This document shows positions 16,041-24,229 of a stretch of DNA of 39,093 nucleotides, one piece after another. Source of the DNA: Candidatus Rokubacteria bacterium 13_1_40CM_68_15 (lineage in GTDB: Bacteria; Methylomirabilota; Methylomirabilia; Rokubacteriales; CSP1-6); NCBI GenBank assembly GCA_001917585.1, contig MNEG01000151.1, positions 1-39,093 on the forward strand, given 5' to 3'. Each line of letters starts with the position of its first letter. The first letter of the stretch is position 1. The notes under the pieces are model-generated. The model was not told the origin of the DNA. It worked only from the letters and a program-made list of their open reading frames with translations, and made no database searches. A program made the translations under genes and the position numbers.

Positions 16041-16607
16041 ATGATGACAGCCGTCAAGCCCGGCACGCTGAGCAAGGACGACTCCCTCAAACTGCTCGTC
16101 ACCCAGCTCAAGAACCAGGATCCGCTGAATCCGCTGTCGAACGATCGGTTCATCGCGCAGTCCACGTCGTTCTCGAGCCTAGAGGCGCTGCAGAACATCC
16201 AGAAGGGCATCGAGAATCTCGGCGGCAACAATTCGGCCCAGCGCCTGACCGGCGCTGCCGGACTGCTCGGCCGTCCGGTCGTCGCCTGCACGGGCACGTT
16301 CCAGTGGGCCGTCACTAACGCCGCCGTCGAGGTCACCGACTCGAGTGGCACGACGCTCGCGCAGATGCCGCTCGGCGCGCGAACGCCAGGCCAATACAGC
16401 GCGACCTTCATCCCGCCGACAGCGTTGCCGGCGGGTCAGTACAAGTACCGCATCGTCTCCATGGATGGAGGCCGTAGCACCCCGCTGCCTGCCATCGGCG
16501 GCAGTGTCACCGGGATCACCCTGTCGAACGGCCAGCCCGTCGTGCAGGTCGGCTCCGTCACCATCAACCTCGCCGACGTCACCACGATCGGCACGCCCAC
16601 CAACTGA
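16041..16607 (+). CDS. flgD: Hook-cap scaffold protein FlgD
   Basis: Start at ATG 16041 or 16044 (MMTAVKPGTLSKDDSLKLLV). The N-terminal signature LLVTQLKNQDPLNPLSNDRF followed by FSSLEALQNIQKGI is the conserved FlgD segment needed for export and cap assembly. The remainder (VEVTDSSGTTLAQMPLGART ... YKYRIVSMDGG ... GQPVVQVGSVTINLADVTTI) matches the Ig-like and tudor-like domains of FlgD. About 188 residues, near normal. The frame is open upstream into the fliK remnant, so a fused product is possible. The next gene follows after 12 bases with a GAGGA site. Confidence 0.85.
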   Translation: MMTAVKPGTLSKDDSLKLLVTQLKNQDPLNPLSNDRFIAQSTSFSSLEALQNIQKGIENLGGNNSAQRLTGAAGLLGRPVVACTGTFQWAVTNAAVEVTDSSGTTLAQMPLGARTPGQYSATFIPPTALPAGQYKYRIVSMDGGRSTPLPAIGGSVTGITLSNGQPVVQVGSVTINLADVTTIGTPTN

Positions 16608-16619
16608 GGAGGACCCAGC

Positions 16620-16763
16620 ATGCTGCGAGCTCTCTCCACCGGCGTCACCGACCGCCGGACGAATCAGGAACCGCCCGACGTCATCGGCAACAACATCGCG
16701 AACATCAACACCACGGGCGCCAAGGGCTCGCGGGCGGAATTTGCCGACCTGCTGTCGCAGAAC
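16620..16763 (+). pseudogene. flgE: FlgE hook protein N-terminal remnant
   Basis: ATG 16620 follows TGAGGAGGA. The first 48 residues, MLRALSTGVTDRRTNQE then DVIGNNIANINTTGAKGSR and EFADLLSQ, are the conserved N-terminus of the hook protein FlgE (the ANNxANxxTxGxK motif of rod/hook proteins). About 350 further residues are missing. Without a stop the frame passes through about 12 unrelated residues into FliA. Three positions (DR for GL, PP for ML, A for F) differ from what FlgE normally has here. The deletion must also have removed the genes usually found between flgE and fliA. Confidence 0.8.
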
Positions 16764-17600
16764 TCCTGCCCTCGCACAGCATCCCGCTGGCCGTTCCAGT
16801 CCGCCGGTAAGGCGGTTCGCCCCGAGGCCGTCGAGGCCGCGTGGAAGGAGTACCGCGCCACCGGCTCGCCGGAGGCGCGCGAGACGCTCATGCAGCGTTA
16901 CATCCATCTCGTGCGCTACATGGCCGGGCGGCTCGGCCGCACGCTGCCGCCGAGCGTCGAGTACGACGACCTCGTCTCGACGGGCGTCGTCGGCTTCCTG
17001 GGCGCGCTCGACACGTTCGATCCCAAGCACGGCACCGACTTCAGCGTGTATGCGCTCACGCGCATCCGCGGCTCGATGGTGGACTTCCTGCGCGAGATCG
17101 ATCCCATCGGCCGGAAGACGCGCCGCAAGCTGCGCGAGGTGGAACGGACCCTGGCCGACCTCGAGCAGGAGATGTCGCGTCCGCCCTCGGACAGCGAGGC
17201 GGCCGCGCGACTCGGCATCTCGATGGACAACTATCACGAGCTGCTGAGCCAGGCCACGGCGGCGATGACGCTCTCGCTCGAGCGGGTGGAGAGCGAGGGC
17301 GACGACGGCGGTGAACCCGTGACGCGCGCCCGGATCCCCGATCCCGCGACTAAGGACCCGCTCGCTTCGTTGATGGACAAGGACAGCGTGGGCCGGCTGG
17401 CCTCGCTGGTGGGAGCACTCTCGCCGGCCCAGCAGCTCGCGCTTCACCTGCACTACGTCGAGGAGCTGAACTTCCGCGAGATCGCCATGGTAATTGACAT
17501 CTCGGCGTCGCGGGCGACGCAACTCCACTCGGCGGCGGTGCTGGCGCTGCGCGGCCAGGCCAAGACTGGTCGGCTTCAGCCGGCGGCGGGGCCGCGATAA
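16764..17600 (+). CDS. fliA: Flagellar sigma factor FliA (sigma-28)
   Basis: The FliA part begins at AGKAVRPEAVEAAWKEYRAT (about 16800). It shows region 2 (LMQRYIHLVRYMAGRLGRTL; YDDLVSTGVVGFLGALDTFD; DFSVYALTRIRGSMVDFLRE), region 3 (RKLREVERTLADLEQEMSRP) and region 4 (LSPAQQLALHLHYVEELNFR, SASRATQLHSAAV). This is a full sigma-28, which transcribes late flagellar and chemotaxis genes and is held by FlgM (present at 33807). No start codon of its own is visible; the frame is fused in phase to the flgE remnant, and the original FliA start is probably lost at the junction. TAA at 17598-17600. Confidence 0.92.
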   Translation, partial: SCPRTASRWPFQSAGKAVRPEAVEAAWKEYRATGSPEARETLMQRYIHLVRYMAGRLGRTLPPSVEYDDLVSTGVVGFLGALDTFDPKHGTDFSVYALTRIRGSMVDFLREIDPIGRKTRRKLREVERTLADLEQEMSRPPSDSEAAARLGISMDNYHELLSQATAAMTLSLERVESEGDDGGEPVTRARIPDPATKDPLASLMDKDSVGRLASLVGALSPAQQLALHLHYVEELNFREIAMVIDISASRATQLHSAAVLALRGQAKTGRLQPAAGPR

Positions 17601-18150
17601 ACGCGCGGGGCTGGCGGGCACGCCCTGACCGTCGTACTCGCCGGCTGCGCCATCGCCGATCGGCGTCCCGTCTATCAGACGACGACGTCGGCGTCGGCCG
17701 GCTCGACCGTGCTCGTCGGCGGCGTCGAGCGCGACTTCGACAACGCGGACACCGCGCGCACGCTGGCCCGCGAGCTGGCCTTCGGCCTGGCCCAGCGCGG
17801 CCGCAGCGCGAGCGATCTGAGCACGTTCCTGCGGCAGGCGAGCCTGCGGGGCGTCGCCGTCCCACCGATCGTGGTGGCCCGCCTGACCGGCGGGGTCGCC
17901 GATGCCGACATCGAGGCGTGGCTGCGGGCAGAGGGGGTCGCCACCATCGTCTTCCTCGAGGTGGCCATCCACGAGCAGGTGTGGGCGAGCGCGGCAAGCG
18001 CACGCGCGTCGGCCTCACCGCGCGCGGCCGCACGCTCGATCAGGGCGAGGAGACCTGGCGCGCCTCCACGACGCCCGAAGTCGAGGACGAGCCGGGCCAG
18101 GGCTTCCAGATCGCGACGGAGGCGGCACTGGGCCCGCTGGTCCGGAGGCG
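17601..18150 (+). pseudogene. Lipoprotein, 5'-truncated and frameshifted
   Basis: In the frame of 17625 the sequence LTVVLAGCAIADRRP contains a lipobox (LAGC) but no start codon or charged N-region precedes it, so its beginning is lost. Then follow VERDFDNADTARTLARELAF and VATIVFLEVAIHEQVW. Near 17985 the frame changes and continues as GKRTRVGLTARGRTLDQGEE, EVEDEPGQGFQIATEAALGP. After about 18150 nothing conserved follows. It looks like an outer-membrane lipoprotein; its family is not recognised. It stands at the edge of the accessory region, next to an IS remnant. Confidence 0.55.
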
Positions 18151-18209
18151 AGCCGGAGCCGGCGGCGCTGCCGCGCCCGAGCAGTCTGATTGCGAATCTT
18201 CGGCTGAGG

Positions 18210-18462
18210 TGGTGAGCACGATGGGCACCTGCACCGGGCGACCACGGCGCGCCCGCTGACGTCGGGCATGCACGGTCGATCCCATAAGCGCTTTCGCCAC
18301 CGATAGAACAGAGTGCTCGAGATCCCCAGCTCCCGGCACACCGCGCTCCGAGCGGCTGCAGGGGACGATCCCGCAGGAGCACTGGCGGGTCGGCTTCCGA
18401 CGCCGATACTTCACCACGCGGACTGCCCTGCGGCGATCGCCCGCCGACTTCATGCGTCACAA
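18210..18462 (-). mobile_element. Remnant of an IS3-type transposase orfA
   Basis: On the minus strand one frame reads CRELGISSTLFYRWRKR, the HTH typical of IS3/IS911-family OrfA proteins. About 100 bases upstream, in another frame, MKSAGDRRRAVRVVKYRRRK may be the transposase start. No complete frame, no orfB and no terminal inverted repeats were found. It is therefore a decayed fragment. It marks the left boundary of the accessory stretch inside the flagellar locus. Confidence 0.6.
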
Positions 18463-18906
18463 CATCCTAGTAGAACCACCCGTTGCTCCATCTCGACGCT
18501 TCCCCGGCCGCGCGTGTGGGGCTCTAGGAGTTCCTCCCCGGCTGTGGGAAACCTTCCGCGTCATCCCGTCCAGCCGCAGTGTGGTTCCACCGGCTAACTA
18601 ACCGTTTCCCTTCGCGAAGCGAACCTGGTATCCGCCTTGCCAGTGTACCCCTGTAAGAACCATGATCAGTTCGCTGCCGGTGAGCATGGCGCGCGTCCCG
18701 ATGACGCTTCGAGGCCTCGTCGTCTGCGTTGCCTGCGACGAATTCCCCGACGCCTCGATCGCATGTCCCAGCCGCGGGAGCGGCGAATATCGTTTCCTCT
18801 CGCACATCCTCAAGGGCAGCGTCCTTAATGTCACCGGTCTGAACCGAGGTGGGGCCAGACGCAGGCCGAGTTCCTCGCCGCGCGGCGTCTCGGCTCAGGT
18901 GAGGAG
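18463..18906. other. Gene-poor stretch with no secure coding
   Basis: Both strands are partly open here. The minus strand could encode 78 residues (18598-18834) ending GVHWQGGYQVRFAKG, faintly like the end of a PilZ domain. The plus strand could encode LRGLVVCVACDEFPDASIAC from 18662. Neither has a good ribosome-binding site or a recognised family. Base composition is less GC-rich than the flagellar genes. No tRNA, terminal repeat or attachment site was recognised. Confidence 0.35.
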
Positions 18907-19053
18907 ATGGATATTGTCATCAGAGAGGTGCTCGGCCACCTGGCGACTCCAGATGGTGGCGGCCTCGTTGATGCCGAGCTGGGGGGGACAGTCCGCGAGG
19001 CCCTCCGTCTAACGCTGGGTCCAGTCCGAAAAGTTTTCCACACTAGAGACTGA
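18907..19053 (+). CDS. Small ORF of 48 residues, unknown
   Basis: MDIVIREVLGHLATPDGG continues to TVREALRLTLGPVRKVF and a stop TGA 19051-19053, 14 bases before the next ATG. The frame is open further upstream to a TAA at 18826 (WGQTQAEFLAARRLGSGEEM), so this may be the end of a longer, broken gene. Codon choice in the 48 residues looks coding. Function is unknown; position suggests it precedes the 19068 gene in one transcript. Confidence 0.35.
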   Translation: MDIVIREVLGHLATPDGGGLVDAELGGTVREALRLTLGPVRKVFHTRD

Positions 19054-19067
19054 GAGGCACACGCCAG

Positions 19068-19997
19068 ATGGACACTGCAGTGAAGAAGCGAAGGCTCGAA
19101 CAGCACGAGGTAGAACGGCCTAACGCGCTTAGGCAGCATACGGGCGAGCCACCGGCTCAGAAAGGCGCTGCGCCGGAGGCGACGCGCTCTCAGGTCTCTC
19201 TGCTCACTTCGGCCGCGGAGCTGGTGGCCGTGCTGGAGGCATTCGACGTCGTCAGGGACCGCAGTGCGAAAGGCGGCCGCAAGGATGAATCGGTGGACTC
19301 GGGCCGTCAGATCGTGGCTGACGCGTTCGAGGAATCACGCGCGCGCGGGCCCGAGCCCGCGGCCGCCGGGCGCGAGACAAGCGCGCCCGTGGCGGGCCTC
19401 ACGGGGACCGCGGGCCTCTTTCTTGCGAATGCCGCCGGCCACAGCGTCGGGCCCCAAACGAGCGCGAACGAAAGGGCCGCCGAGGCACCCGAGGTTGGGC
19501 AGCACCCTCGTCCGTCAGCTGATGTCACGCCCTTACCGGCGTGGCGGGAGTTCTTCGCACAATTCCGGACGCCAAACGCGCGCTATCTCGTGATCACGGC
19601 CCAGGACCAGGCGTCCCTTTATGACTTTTTCAGACGCGCGTTCGCAGGGGTGGAGACCGTGGAAGTCACGATGGATCGGCGCTTCGGAGAACGGCGCCCG
19701 CTGGCGGACCCGGTGGCAGTCGAGCAGCGCCGGGCTGATCGCCGCTCGCGGCCTGAGATTGACTCCGAACTCCGCGCCAGTGGCTTTGTCTTCGTGCGCT
19801 CCCTGACCCGCCCCGACGTTGGGCGAGCCAGCTCCTCCCGGGGAGAACAGGAGCATCCGCCAACACTGGGCCGCGCGCCGGCCGCCGTCGAGCCGCCTCG
19901 ACGCTCGCCGTTTCGCCATCCGCCAACACTGGGCAGCGCGCCGGCCGCCGTCGTGCCGCCTGGACGCTCGCCGTTTAGCCGGGTCTCCAGCGCTTAA
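19068..19997 (+). CDS. Unknown protein with DRR-GERR motif and tandem repeats
   Basis: 309 residues, ATG 19068. The first 150 residues are polar and Ala/Gly-rich without a clear domain. Residues about 155-235 look folded: WREFFAQFRTPNARYLVITA, then VEVTMDRRFGERRPL and VEQRRADRRSRPEIDSELRA, ending GFVFVRS. Arg-rich DRR-x-GERR stretches ending in a short hydrophobic strand occur in many uncharacterised bacterial proteins; no function is known to me. The C-terminal 45 residues are two 21-residue repeats (see repeat entry). It is followed by a coiled-coil gene and a PilB-type ATPase on the same strand, so a role with the pilus or secretion ATPase is possible but unproven. Confidence 0.5.
   Translation: MDTAVKKRRLEQHEVERPNALRQHTGEPPAQKGAAPEATRSQVSLLTSAAELVAVLEAFDVVRDRSAKGGRKDESVDSGRQIVADAFEESRARGPEPAAAGRETSAPVAGLTGTAGLFLANAAGHSVGPQTSANERAAEAPEVGQHPRPSADVTPLPAWREFFAQFRTPNARYLVITAQDQASLYDFFRRAFAGVETVEVTMDRRFGERRPLADPVAVEQRRADRRSRPEIDSELRASGFVFVRSLTRPDVGRASSSRGEQEHPPTLGRAPAAVEPPRRSPFRHPPTLGSAPAAVVPPGRSPFSRVSSA
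19854..19979 (+). repeat. Two 63-bp tandem repeats in a coding region
   Basis: Units at 19854-19916 and 19917-19979 differ at only a few bases and encode HPPTLGRAPAAVEPPRRSPF and HPPTLGSAPAAVVPPGRSPF (21-residue period). The first unit also contains the palindrome GTCGAG-CCGC-CTCGAC. Such a short in-frame repeat is prone to copy-number change. Confidence 0.85.
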
Positions 19998-20115
19998 CGA
20001 GGGCACCATGCTCGGAGATTCGCTGTTAATCGGCGACGTCCGCATTCATCGCGTCAAGAGGGCCGGTCTCGGCGCGGAACCCTGGACTCCGACTGAGTTG
20101 AAAGGCGGGCAGTAA

Positions 20116-20496
20116 ATGGACTCCGAAGAGAAAGCTGTCACCGAGATTCAGCAGCAGCTCATGCTCTGGGTGGAGCAGACCAAGCGTCTTCTCGTGTCGC
20201 TCCCGACCTGTCTCAGTGAACTCGAGCAGTTGAAGGGGGAGGCCGGCAGGTTCTACGAACGGCTGAGCAAGCTTGAGCGAGAGAATCACGAGCTTCGGCG
20301 GAATCGCGACGACCTCGCCGAGAGATTTGGCAAGTTGAAGGAGCTGATTGTCGGGCCCCGTGACGAAGGCACCCAGAAGGTCGCCGACGCGCCAAGCGCG
20401 GTATCAACCGGTACACCTGAACCTTCCGCGTTACATGCCTCAAAAGTTCGCCTCTTCTCCGGGCTCCGTCAGCCTGGCGACAAGCCGCACAACTAG
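20116..20496 (+). CDS. Coiled-coil protein, unknown
   Basis: 126 residues from ATG 20116 to TAG 20494-20496. Residues 5-85 are almost entirely helical with heptad spacing (LEQLKGEAGRFYERLSKLER; ENHELRRNRDDLAERFGKLK), and the last 40 residues are polar and probably unstructured. It resembles in outline small coiled-coil proteins such as ZapB or tropomyosin-like scaffolds, but no family can be named. It lies between the DRR-GERR gene and the pilB-like gene on the same strand. Confidence 0.55.
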   Translation: MDSEEKAVTEIQQQLMLWVEQTKRLLVSLPTCLSELEQLKGEAGRFYERLSKLERENHELRRNRDDLAERFGKLKELIVGPRDEGTQKVADAPSAVSTGTPEPSALHASKVRLFSGLRQPGDKPHN

Positions 20497-20728
20497 TCCA
20501 TGATCGCCGGCCCGATCGCACACGGAAACGGCTCCGAGAGGGAGGTCCCGGGGGCGCTCGGCCCGACGTCTTGGCCGGGCTCTGCTGGATTCTTTCGCGC
20601 CGCCTGCGCTCGCTCGGGATCACCGGCTCGGACCGTGAGGTGCGCGGTTGTGCAGCCAGCTCGTCTGAGGCGGCCTCACGGGTGTGATTTCCACGGCGGC
20701 GGGGCCGCTCGCGCAAGCGGTCACCACG

Positions 20729-22498
20729 ATGACTTCCGCGCCTAAAGAAGCCTTCGCGGCCCCGGGGACGCTTGGCCAGTCGGTCAGCCGGCGCCTGGGG
20801 GAGCTCCTGGTCGCGCAAGGATTAATTACCCAGGACGGTCTCGCGCGCGCGATCGCGCAGAAGGGCACGAGCGAGAGGCTCGGATCCGTGCTCCTCCGCC
20901 TGAACCTCCTCGCCGAAGAGCAGCTACTTGGATCCCTCTCGCGCCAGTACGGGGTCCCCTCGATCGCGCTCTCGCAGCTGGACATCGACCCTGAAGCCCT
21001 GACTCTCGTGCCCGCCCAGATCGCCAAGAAGCACGACGTCCTGCCGATCAAGCGGGTGGGCAACATGCTGACCCTGGCGATGGCGGATCCCACCGATGTA
21101 TTCGCGCTCGACAACGTCGCCTTTATGACAAACCTGCAAATCCTGCCGCTGGTCGCGTCCGAGGTGGCGATCCGCCAGGGGATCGAGCGGCATTACGAAG
21201 GCCAGACGAGAGGTATTACGGACATCGTCTCCGAGCTCAACAGTGGAGGCCCCCCCGACGTCGAGGTCGTCGATGAGGGCGACGAGTCGGGCGCGAAGAT
21301 CGACGTCTTCGAGCTGAAGGAGTCGGCCGACGAGGCGCCGGTGGTGAAGCTCGTCAACATGGTGCTGGTCGACGCCATCCAGAAGGGCGCCAGCGACATC
21401 CACTGGGAGTCTTACGAGAAGGTCTTCCGCATCCGGTTCCGCATCGACGGCGTGCTGCACGAGATGCTCTCGCTACCCAAGCGGCAGGAGCCGGCGATCA
21501 TCTCCCGGCTCAAGATCATGTCGAGCCTGGACATTGCCGAGCGGCGGGTCCCCCAGGACGGCCGCATCAAGCTGCGCTACAACACGCGCGAGATCGACTT
21601 CCGGGTGTCGGTCCTGCCCACCATCTTCGGCGAGAAGGCCGTCCTCCGGATCCTCGACAAGGACGCGCTGCAGCTCGATCTGAACAAGCTCGGGTTCGAT
21701 CCGTGGGCGCTCGAGCAGTTCCAGAAGGTGATCCGGCAGCCCTACGGGATGATCCTGATCACGGGGCCGACGGGCTCGGGCAAGACGACGACGCTCTACT
21801 CGGCGATCCACACGATCAACTCCCCCGAGCACAACATCATGACGGCCGAGGACCCGGTCGAGTACAACCTCAAGGGCGTCAACCAGGTCCAGATTAACGA
21901 GGGCGTGGGCCGGACGTTCGCCTCCGCCCTGCGCGCCTTCCTGCGCCAGGACCCCGACGTGATCCTGGTCGGCGAGACGCGCGACCTCGAGACGGCGCAG
22001 ATCTCGATCCGGGCAGCGCTCACCGGCCACCTGGTCTTCTCCACGCTGCACACCAACGACTCGCCGTCGACGATCGCCCGGCTCATCGACATGGGCATCC
22101 CGCCGTTTCTGGTCGCCTCGTCGCTGCTGCTGGTCCTCGCGCAGCGGCTGGGTCGAAAGGTCTGTAAGGACTGCAAGGAGCCGTACGAGGTGGACGAGGA
22201 CTCGCTGCTGCCCTACGGCCACATCCTGACCGGCGTCGGGCGGACCCAGGTCTACAAGGGCCGGGGCTGCACAGCGTGCAGCTTCACGGGACTGAAGGGG
22301 CGGGTGGCGATCTACGAGATCATGCCCGTCACCCAGGAATTGCGCGACATGATTCTTAAAGGCGCATCGACCGCCGAGCTCAGGGTCATGGCGCAGTCGC
22401 AGGGGATGAAGACGCTGCGCCAAGCGGGGCTTCTGAAGGTGCTCTTCGACGGCGTGACGACGGTCGAGGAGGTGCTGCGCGTCACGGTCGCCGAGTAA
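20729..22498 (+). CDS. PilB/GspE-type secretion ATPase
   Basis: ATG 20729 is preferred to GTG 20684 because the following residues lead directly into the N-terminal domain. That MshEN/GspE-N domain (LGELLVAQGLITQDGLARAI ... GVPSIALSQLDIDPEAL) binds c-di-GMP in some relatives. The ATPase core has SDIHWESYE, RFRIDGVLHE, Walker A GPTGSGKTTT (about 346-354), the Asp box region TAEDPVEYNLKGVNQVQIN, Walker B DPDVILVGETRDLETA and the His box GHLVFSTLHTND. A tetracysteine zinc site is complete (CKDC, CTAC). It powers assembly of a type IV pilus or type II secretion pseudopilus. No pilin, pilC or pilT is in the window, so it stands alone in the accessory region. It is intact, about 589 residues. Confidence 0.92.
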   Translation: MTSAPKEAFAAPGTLGQSVSRRLGELLVAQGLITQDGLARAIAQKGTSERLGSVLLRLNLLAEEQLLGSLSRQYGVPSIALSQLDIDPEALTLVPAQIAKKHDVLPIKRVGNMLTLAMADPTDVFALDNVAFMTNLQILPLVASEVAIRQGIERHYEGQTRGITDIVSELNSGGPPDVEVVDEGDESGAKIDVFELKESADEAPVVKLVNMVLVDAIQKGASDIHWESYEKVFRIRFRIDGVLHEMLSLPKRQEPAIISRLKIMSSLDIAERRVPQDGRIKLRYNTREIDFRVSVLPTIFGEKAVLRILDKDALQLDLNKLGFDPWALEQFQKVIRQPYGMILITGPTGSGKTTTLYSAIHTINSPEHNIMTAEDPVEYNLKGVNQVQINEGVGRTFASALRAFLRQDPDVILVGETRDLETAQISIRAALTGHLVFSTLHTNDSPSTIARLIDMGIPPFLVASSLLLVLAQRLGRKVCKDCKEPYEVDEDSLLPYGHILTGVGRTQVYKGRGCTACSFTGLKGRVAIYEIMPVTQELRDMILKGASTAELRVMAQSQGMKTLRQAGLLKVLFDGVTTVEEVLRVTVAE

Positions 22499-22545
22499 TT
22501 CAGGGACACCATCGCCCACGGAGCAGTGGCCAATCGTGGTGGCCT

Positions 22546-23160
22546 TCAGCCCTGGGAAGCCTCGTTGAGCTCGAATCGGAACTCCAAGAGCCTGTTCGCC
22601 CGGCAATGCAACGGTTCGTTCTTTGCCGCGATCGCGCGTGGCCCCACACGGTTGAGACTCTCATACAGAGGTGTCAGAACGTGGCGAAGGTTGCTTTCGT
22701 AGACACCGAGAAACTTCGCAAGAATCGGTGTCCTCGTATGGCACCGTCGCACGAGATATTCTCGACCGATTGCGGTGAGTGAATCGTAGGCATTGCTGAT
22801 GACCGTGCCGTGTCGCTCCACGATCCGCGTCATCTTGTGAGCGGCGTCATCCTCGTAGGTCTGCACCGCGCCCGTGGATGCGATCGCGCGCACGAGGCGG
22901 CCGGAGGCGTCGTATTCGTAGCTCATCGAGCGTCCCGTGCTGTCCCAGCCGCGTGTCACGCGTTGCGCCTCGTCGTGTTGCAACCGGAGCCAGCGACCAT
23001 TGGTCGTCTCGATCTTCAGCAGATGGCCATCGGCGTCCCGGGTGAGCTTGACCGCGTTTCCGTACCAGTCGCTGTGATAGATCAGGGCGCACTGCCCCTG
23101 CCAGACCATCGTCGACGGCCCGCAGAGGTCAAGTCCTGAGTCTGCTGGATAATCCGCAGG
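22546..23160 (-). pseudogene. RHS/YD-repeat fragment
   Basis: The minus-strand frame is open from about 23160, without a convincing start (ATG 23109 lies inside the conserved part), to 22546. It reads HSDWYGNAVKLTRDADGHLL, then RVTRGWDSTGRSMSYEYDAS, matching the YD repeats of the larger RHS-like gene at 24404-25660. After AYDSLTAIGREYLV the sequence differs completely from that paralogue (RTPILAKFLGVYESNLRHVL). The N-terminal export and cap regions are missing. RHS proteins wrap a variable C-terminal toxin; the different tail could be such a tip or an unrelated fused segment. Confidence 0.65.
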
Positions 23161-23331
23161 GACCTACTCGATGTCGCGGTCGCATTCGGCGTCTTCAGCC
23201 ATACCGAAATAGCGGCTGCACCCGGGATCGTTGATCCCGACGCCACTGCGCGATCGATCTCGAGTGTGCCCTCACTCACGGCCGGCGCGACGCGGTCAGG
23301 TGGGCGCGGTTGAGTTCGTCGCGGATCGCCT

Positions 23332-23463
23332 TCAGCTGCCCTGAAGCTGATGTACGCCGCCGTCATCCGCGCGGTCGCCGGCGAGGAACAGTTCGTAGGA
23401 GTCCGTGGCTTTGGACAGAGACGCAGCCACGATCGCCAGCATCACGAACCGTCTGACGATCAT
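23332..23463 (-). CDS. Tiny protein with signal peptide, possibly frameshifted
   Basis: ATG 23463 encodes MIVRRFVMLAIVAASLSKAT and 23 more residues to TGA 23334-23332. The first 18 residues form a signal peptide or membrane anchor. Just beyond the stop another frame reads QLKAIRDELNRAHLTASRRP and ends, so one base change may have split a product of about 60 residues. It follows three small overlapping genes on the same strand. Confidence 0.35.
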   Translation of the reverse strand: MIVRRFVMLAIVAASLSKATDSYELFLAGDRADDGGVHQLQGS

Positions 23464-23513
23464 CGGCCTCTCAGGCGTTCGTCCGACAGGTCACCGTCAG
23501 AGCGTGCCGCCCG

Positions 23514-23669
23514 TCAGGCAGCGCGCCGGGACTTGCGGAACTTCGCCGAGGCGAAGCGGCGTCGAGTCGCGCGAATCAGGCGCCAGTCAGCGAACCATTC
23601 CCAGATGGCGCCCAGCATGACGGCCCCCCCGATGAGACTCACCAGGACGACGAAATGCGCTATGGCCAT
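23514..23669 (-). CDS. Small membrane protein (51 residues)
   Basis: ATG 23669 to TGA 23516-23514. AHFVVLVSLIGGAVMLGAIW is a clear membrane helix, followed by WFADWRLIRATRRRFASAKF, an Arg/Lys-rich tail that should be cytoplasmic. Its start overlaps the end of the preceding small gene by 10 bases, so translation is coupled. Family unknown. Confidence 0.55.
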   Translation of the reverse strand: MAIAHFVVLVSLIGGAVMLGAIWEWFADWRLIRATRRRFASAKFRKSRRAA

Positions 23670-23776
23670 CGAGGGTCGTGGCCCTTGAGCCGCAGCCAGA
23701 CCATGTGAACGCCGGCGATCAGGAGGAGGACGTAGCCCCAGGTCGTCGACACGGCGATCGGCGAGCGTGATCTCAC
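23660..23776 (-). CDS. Small membrane protein (38 residues)
   Basis: GTG 23776 overlaps the stop of the lipoprotein gene (GTGA). The product has one membrane helix, TTWGYVLLLIAGVHMVWLRL, then a short basic tail ending at TAG 23662-23660. Tight overlaps on both sides indicate that lipoprotein, this protein and the 51-residue protein form one translationally coupled unit, perhaps one membrane complex. Function unknown. Confidence 0.5.
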   Translation of the reverse strand: MRSRSPIAVSTTWGYVLLLIAGVHMVWLRLKGHDPRWP

Positions 23777-24216
23777 AGCCACGGCGCCGGCCGCGTGATC
23801 TCCCACGTCGAGATCAGATCCGGGTCGTAGATGATCTCACTGGTGGAATGCAGTCGGTACTCGCCCCGGCGCGCCGGCGAGAACCCGCGCACGTCGGGCG
23901 GCAGCCAGAACGTCTCCCCTTCCCACACGCCCTGCAGGGCCACGGCAAAGCCGCGCGCCCGATCCGCCGAGACGATGATGCCGTGGACCTGCGGCTGGGC
24001 GACGACCTCTCCGTCCTCGTCGTAGTACGTCAGGGTGATGAGCACGTACTTGCCGACGAAGGCGGCGAGCTGCCGCCCGTCGGACGCCGCCCGAGCGGCC
24101 TCGCGCCCCGCCTCGGGCCACCAGCCTGCACACGCGCCGAGCACGGCCGCGAGGGTCGTGATCGCGGCGAGGACGCTGAACCTCTTGAAGCTGCCGACGA
24201 GCGCGGGCGGGTGCAT
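23773..24216 (-). CDS. Lipoprotein, unknown function
   Basis: 147 residues from ATG 24216, which has GGGCAGG directly upstream. The N-terminus is a type II signal peptide: KRFSVLAAITTLAAVLGACA with Cys29 in a lipobox-like LGAC. The mature domain is beta-rich (AAFVGKYVLITLTYYDEDGE; VHGIIVSADRARGFAVALQG) and ends LISTWEITRPAPWL. No known family is recognised. Its stop overlaps a 38-residue membrane protein gene. The upstream region contains a sigma-54-like motif, although very close to the start codon. Confidence 0.6.
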   Translation of the reverse strand: MHPPALVGSFKRFSVLAAITTLAAVLGACAGWWPEAGREAARAASDGRQLAAFVGKYVLITLTYYDEDGEVVAQPQVHGIIVSADRARGFAVALQGVWEGETFWLPPDVRGFSPARRGEYRLHSTSEIIYDPDLISTWEITRPAPWL

Positions 24217-24229
24217 CCTGCCCGGCTAG

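Noticed and set aside
18598-18834. PilZ-domain gene on the minus strand
   Set aside because: Only the last dozen residues look faintly similar. The RxxxR and DxSxxG motifs are missing, and the plus strand is equally open.
19854-19979. 63-bp repeats as integron attC sites
   Set aside because: They lie inside a coding frame, are in-frame direct repeats, and the GTTRRRY and RYYYAAC boxes do not match at the required positions.
22520-22545. Terminator after the PilB-type gene
   Set aside because: GGCCA and TGGCC can pair over seven bases, but the stem is short and has no T tract.
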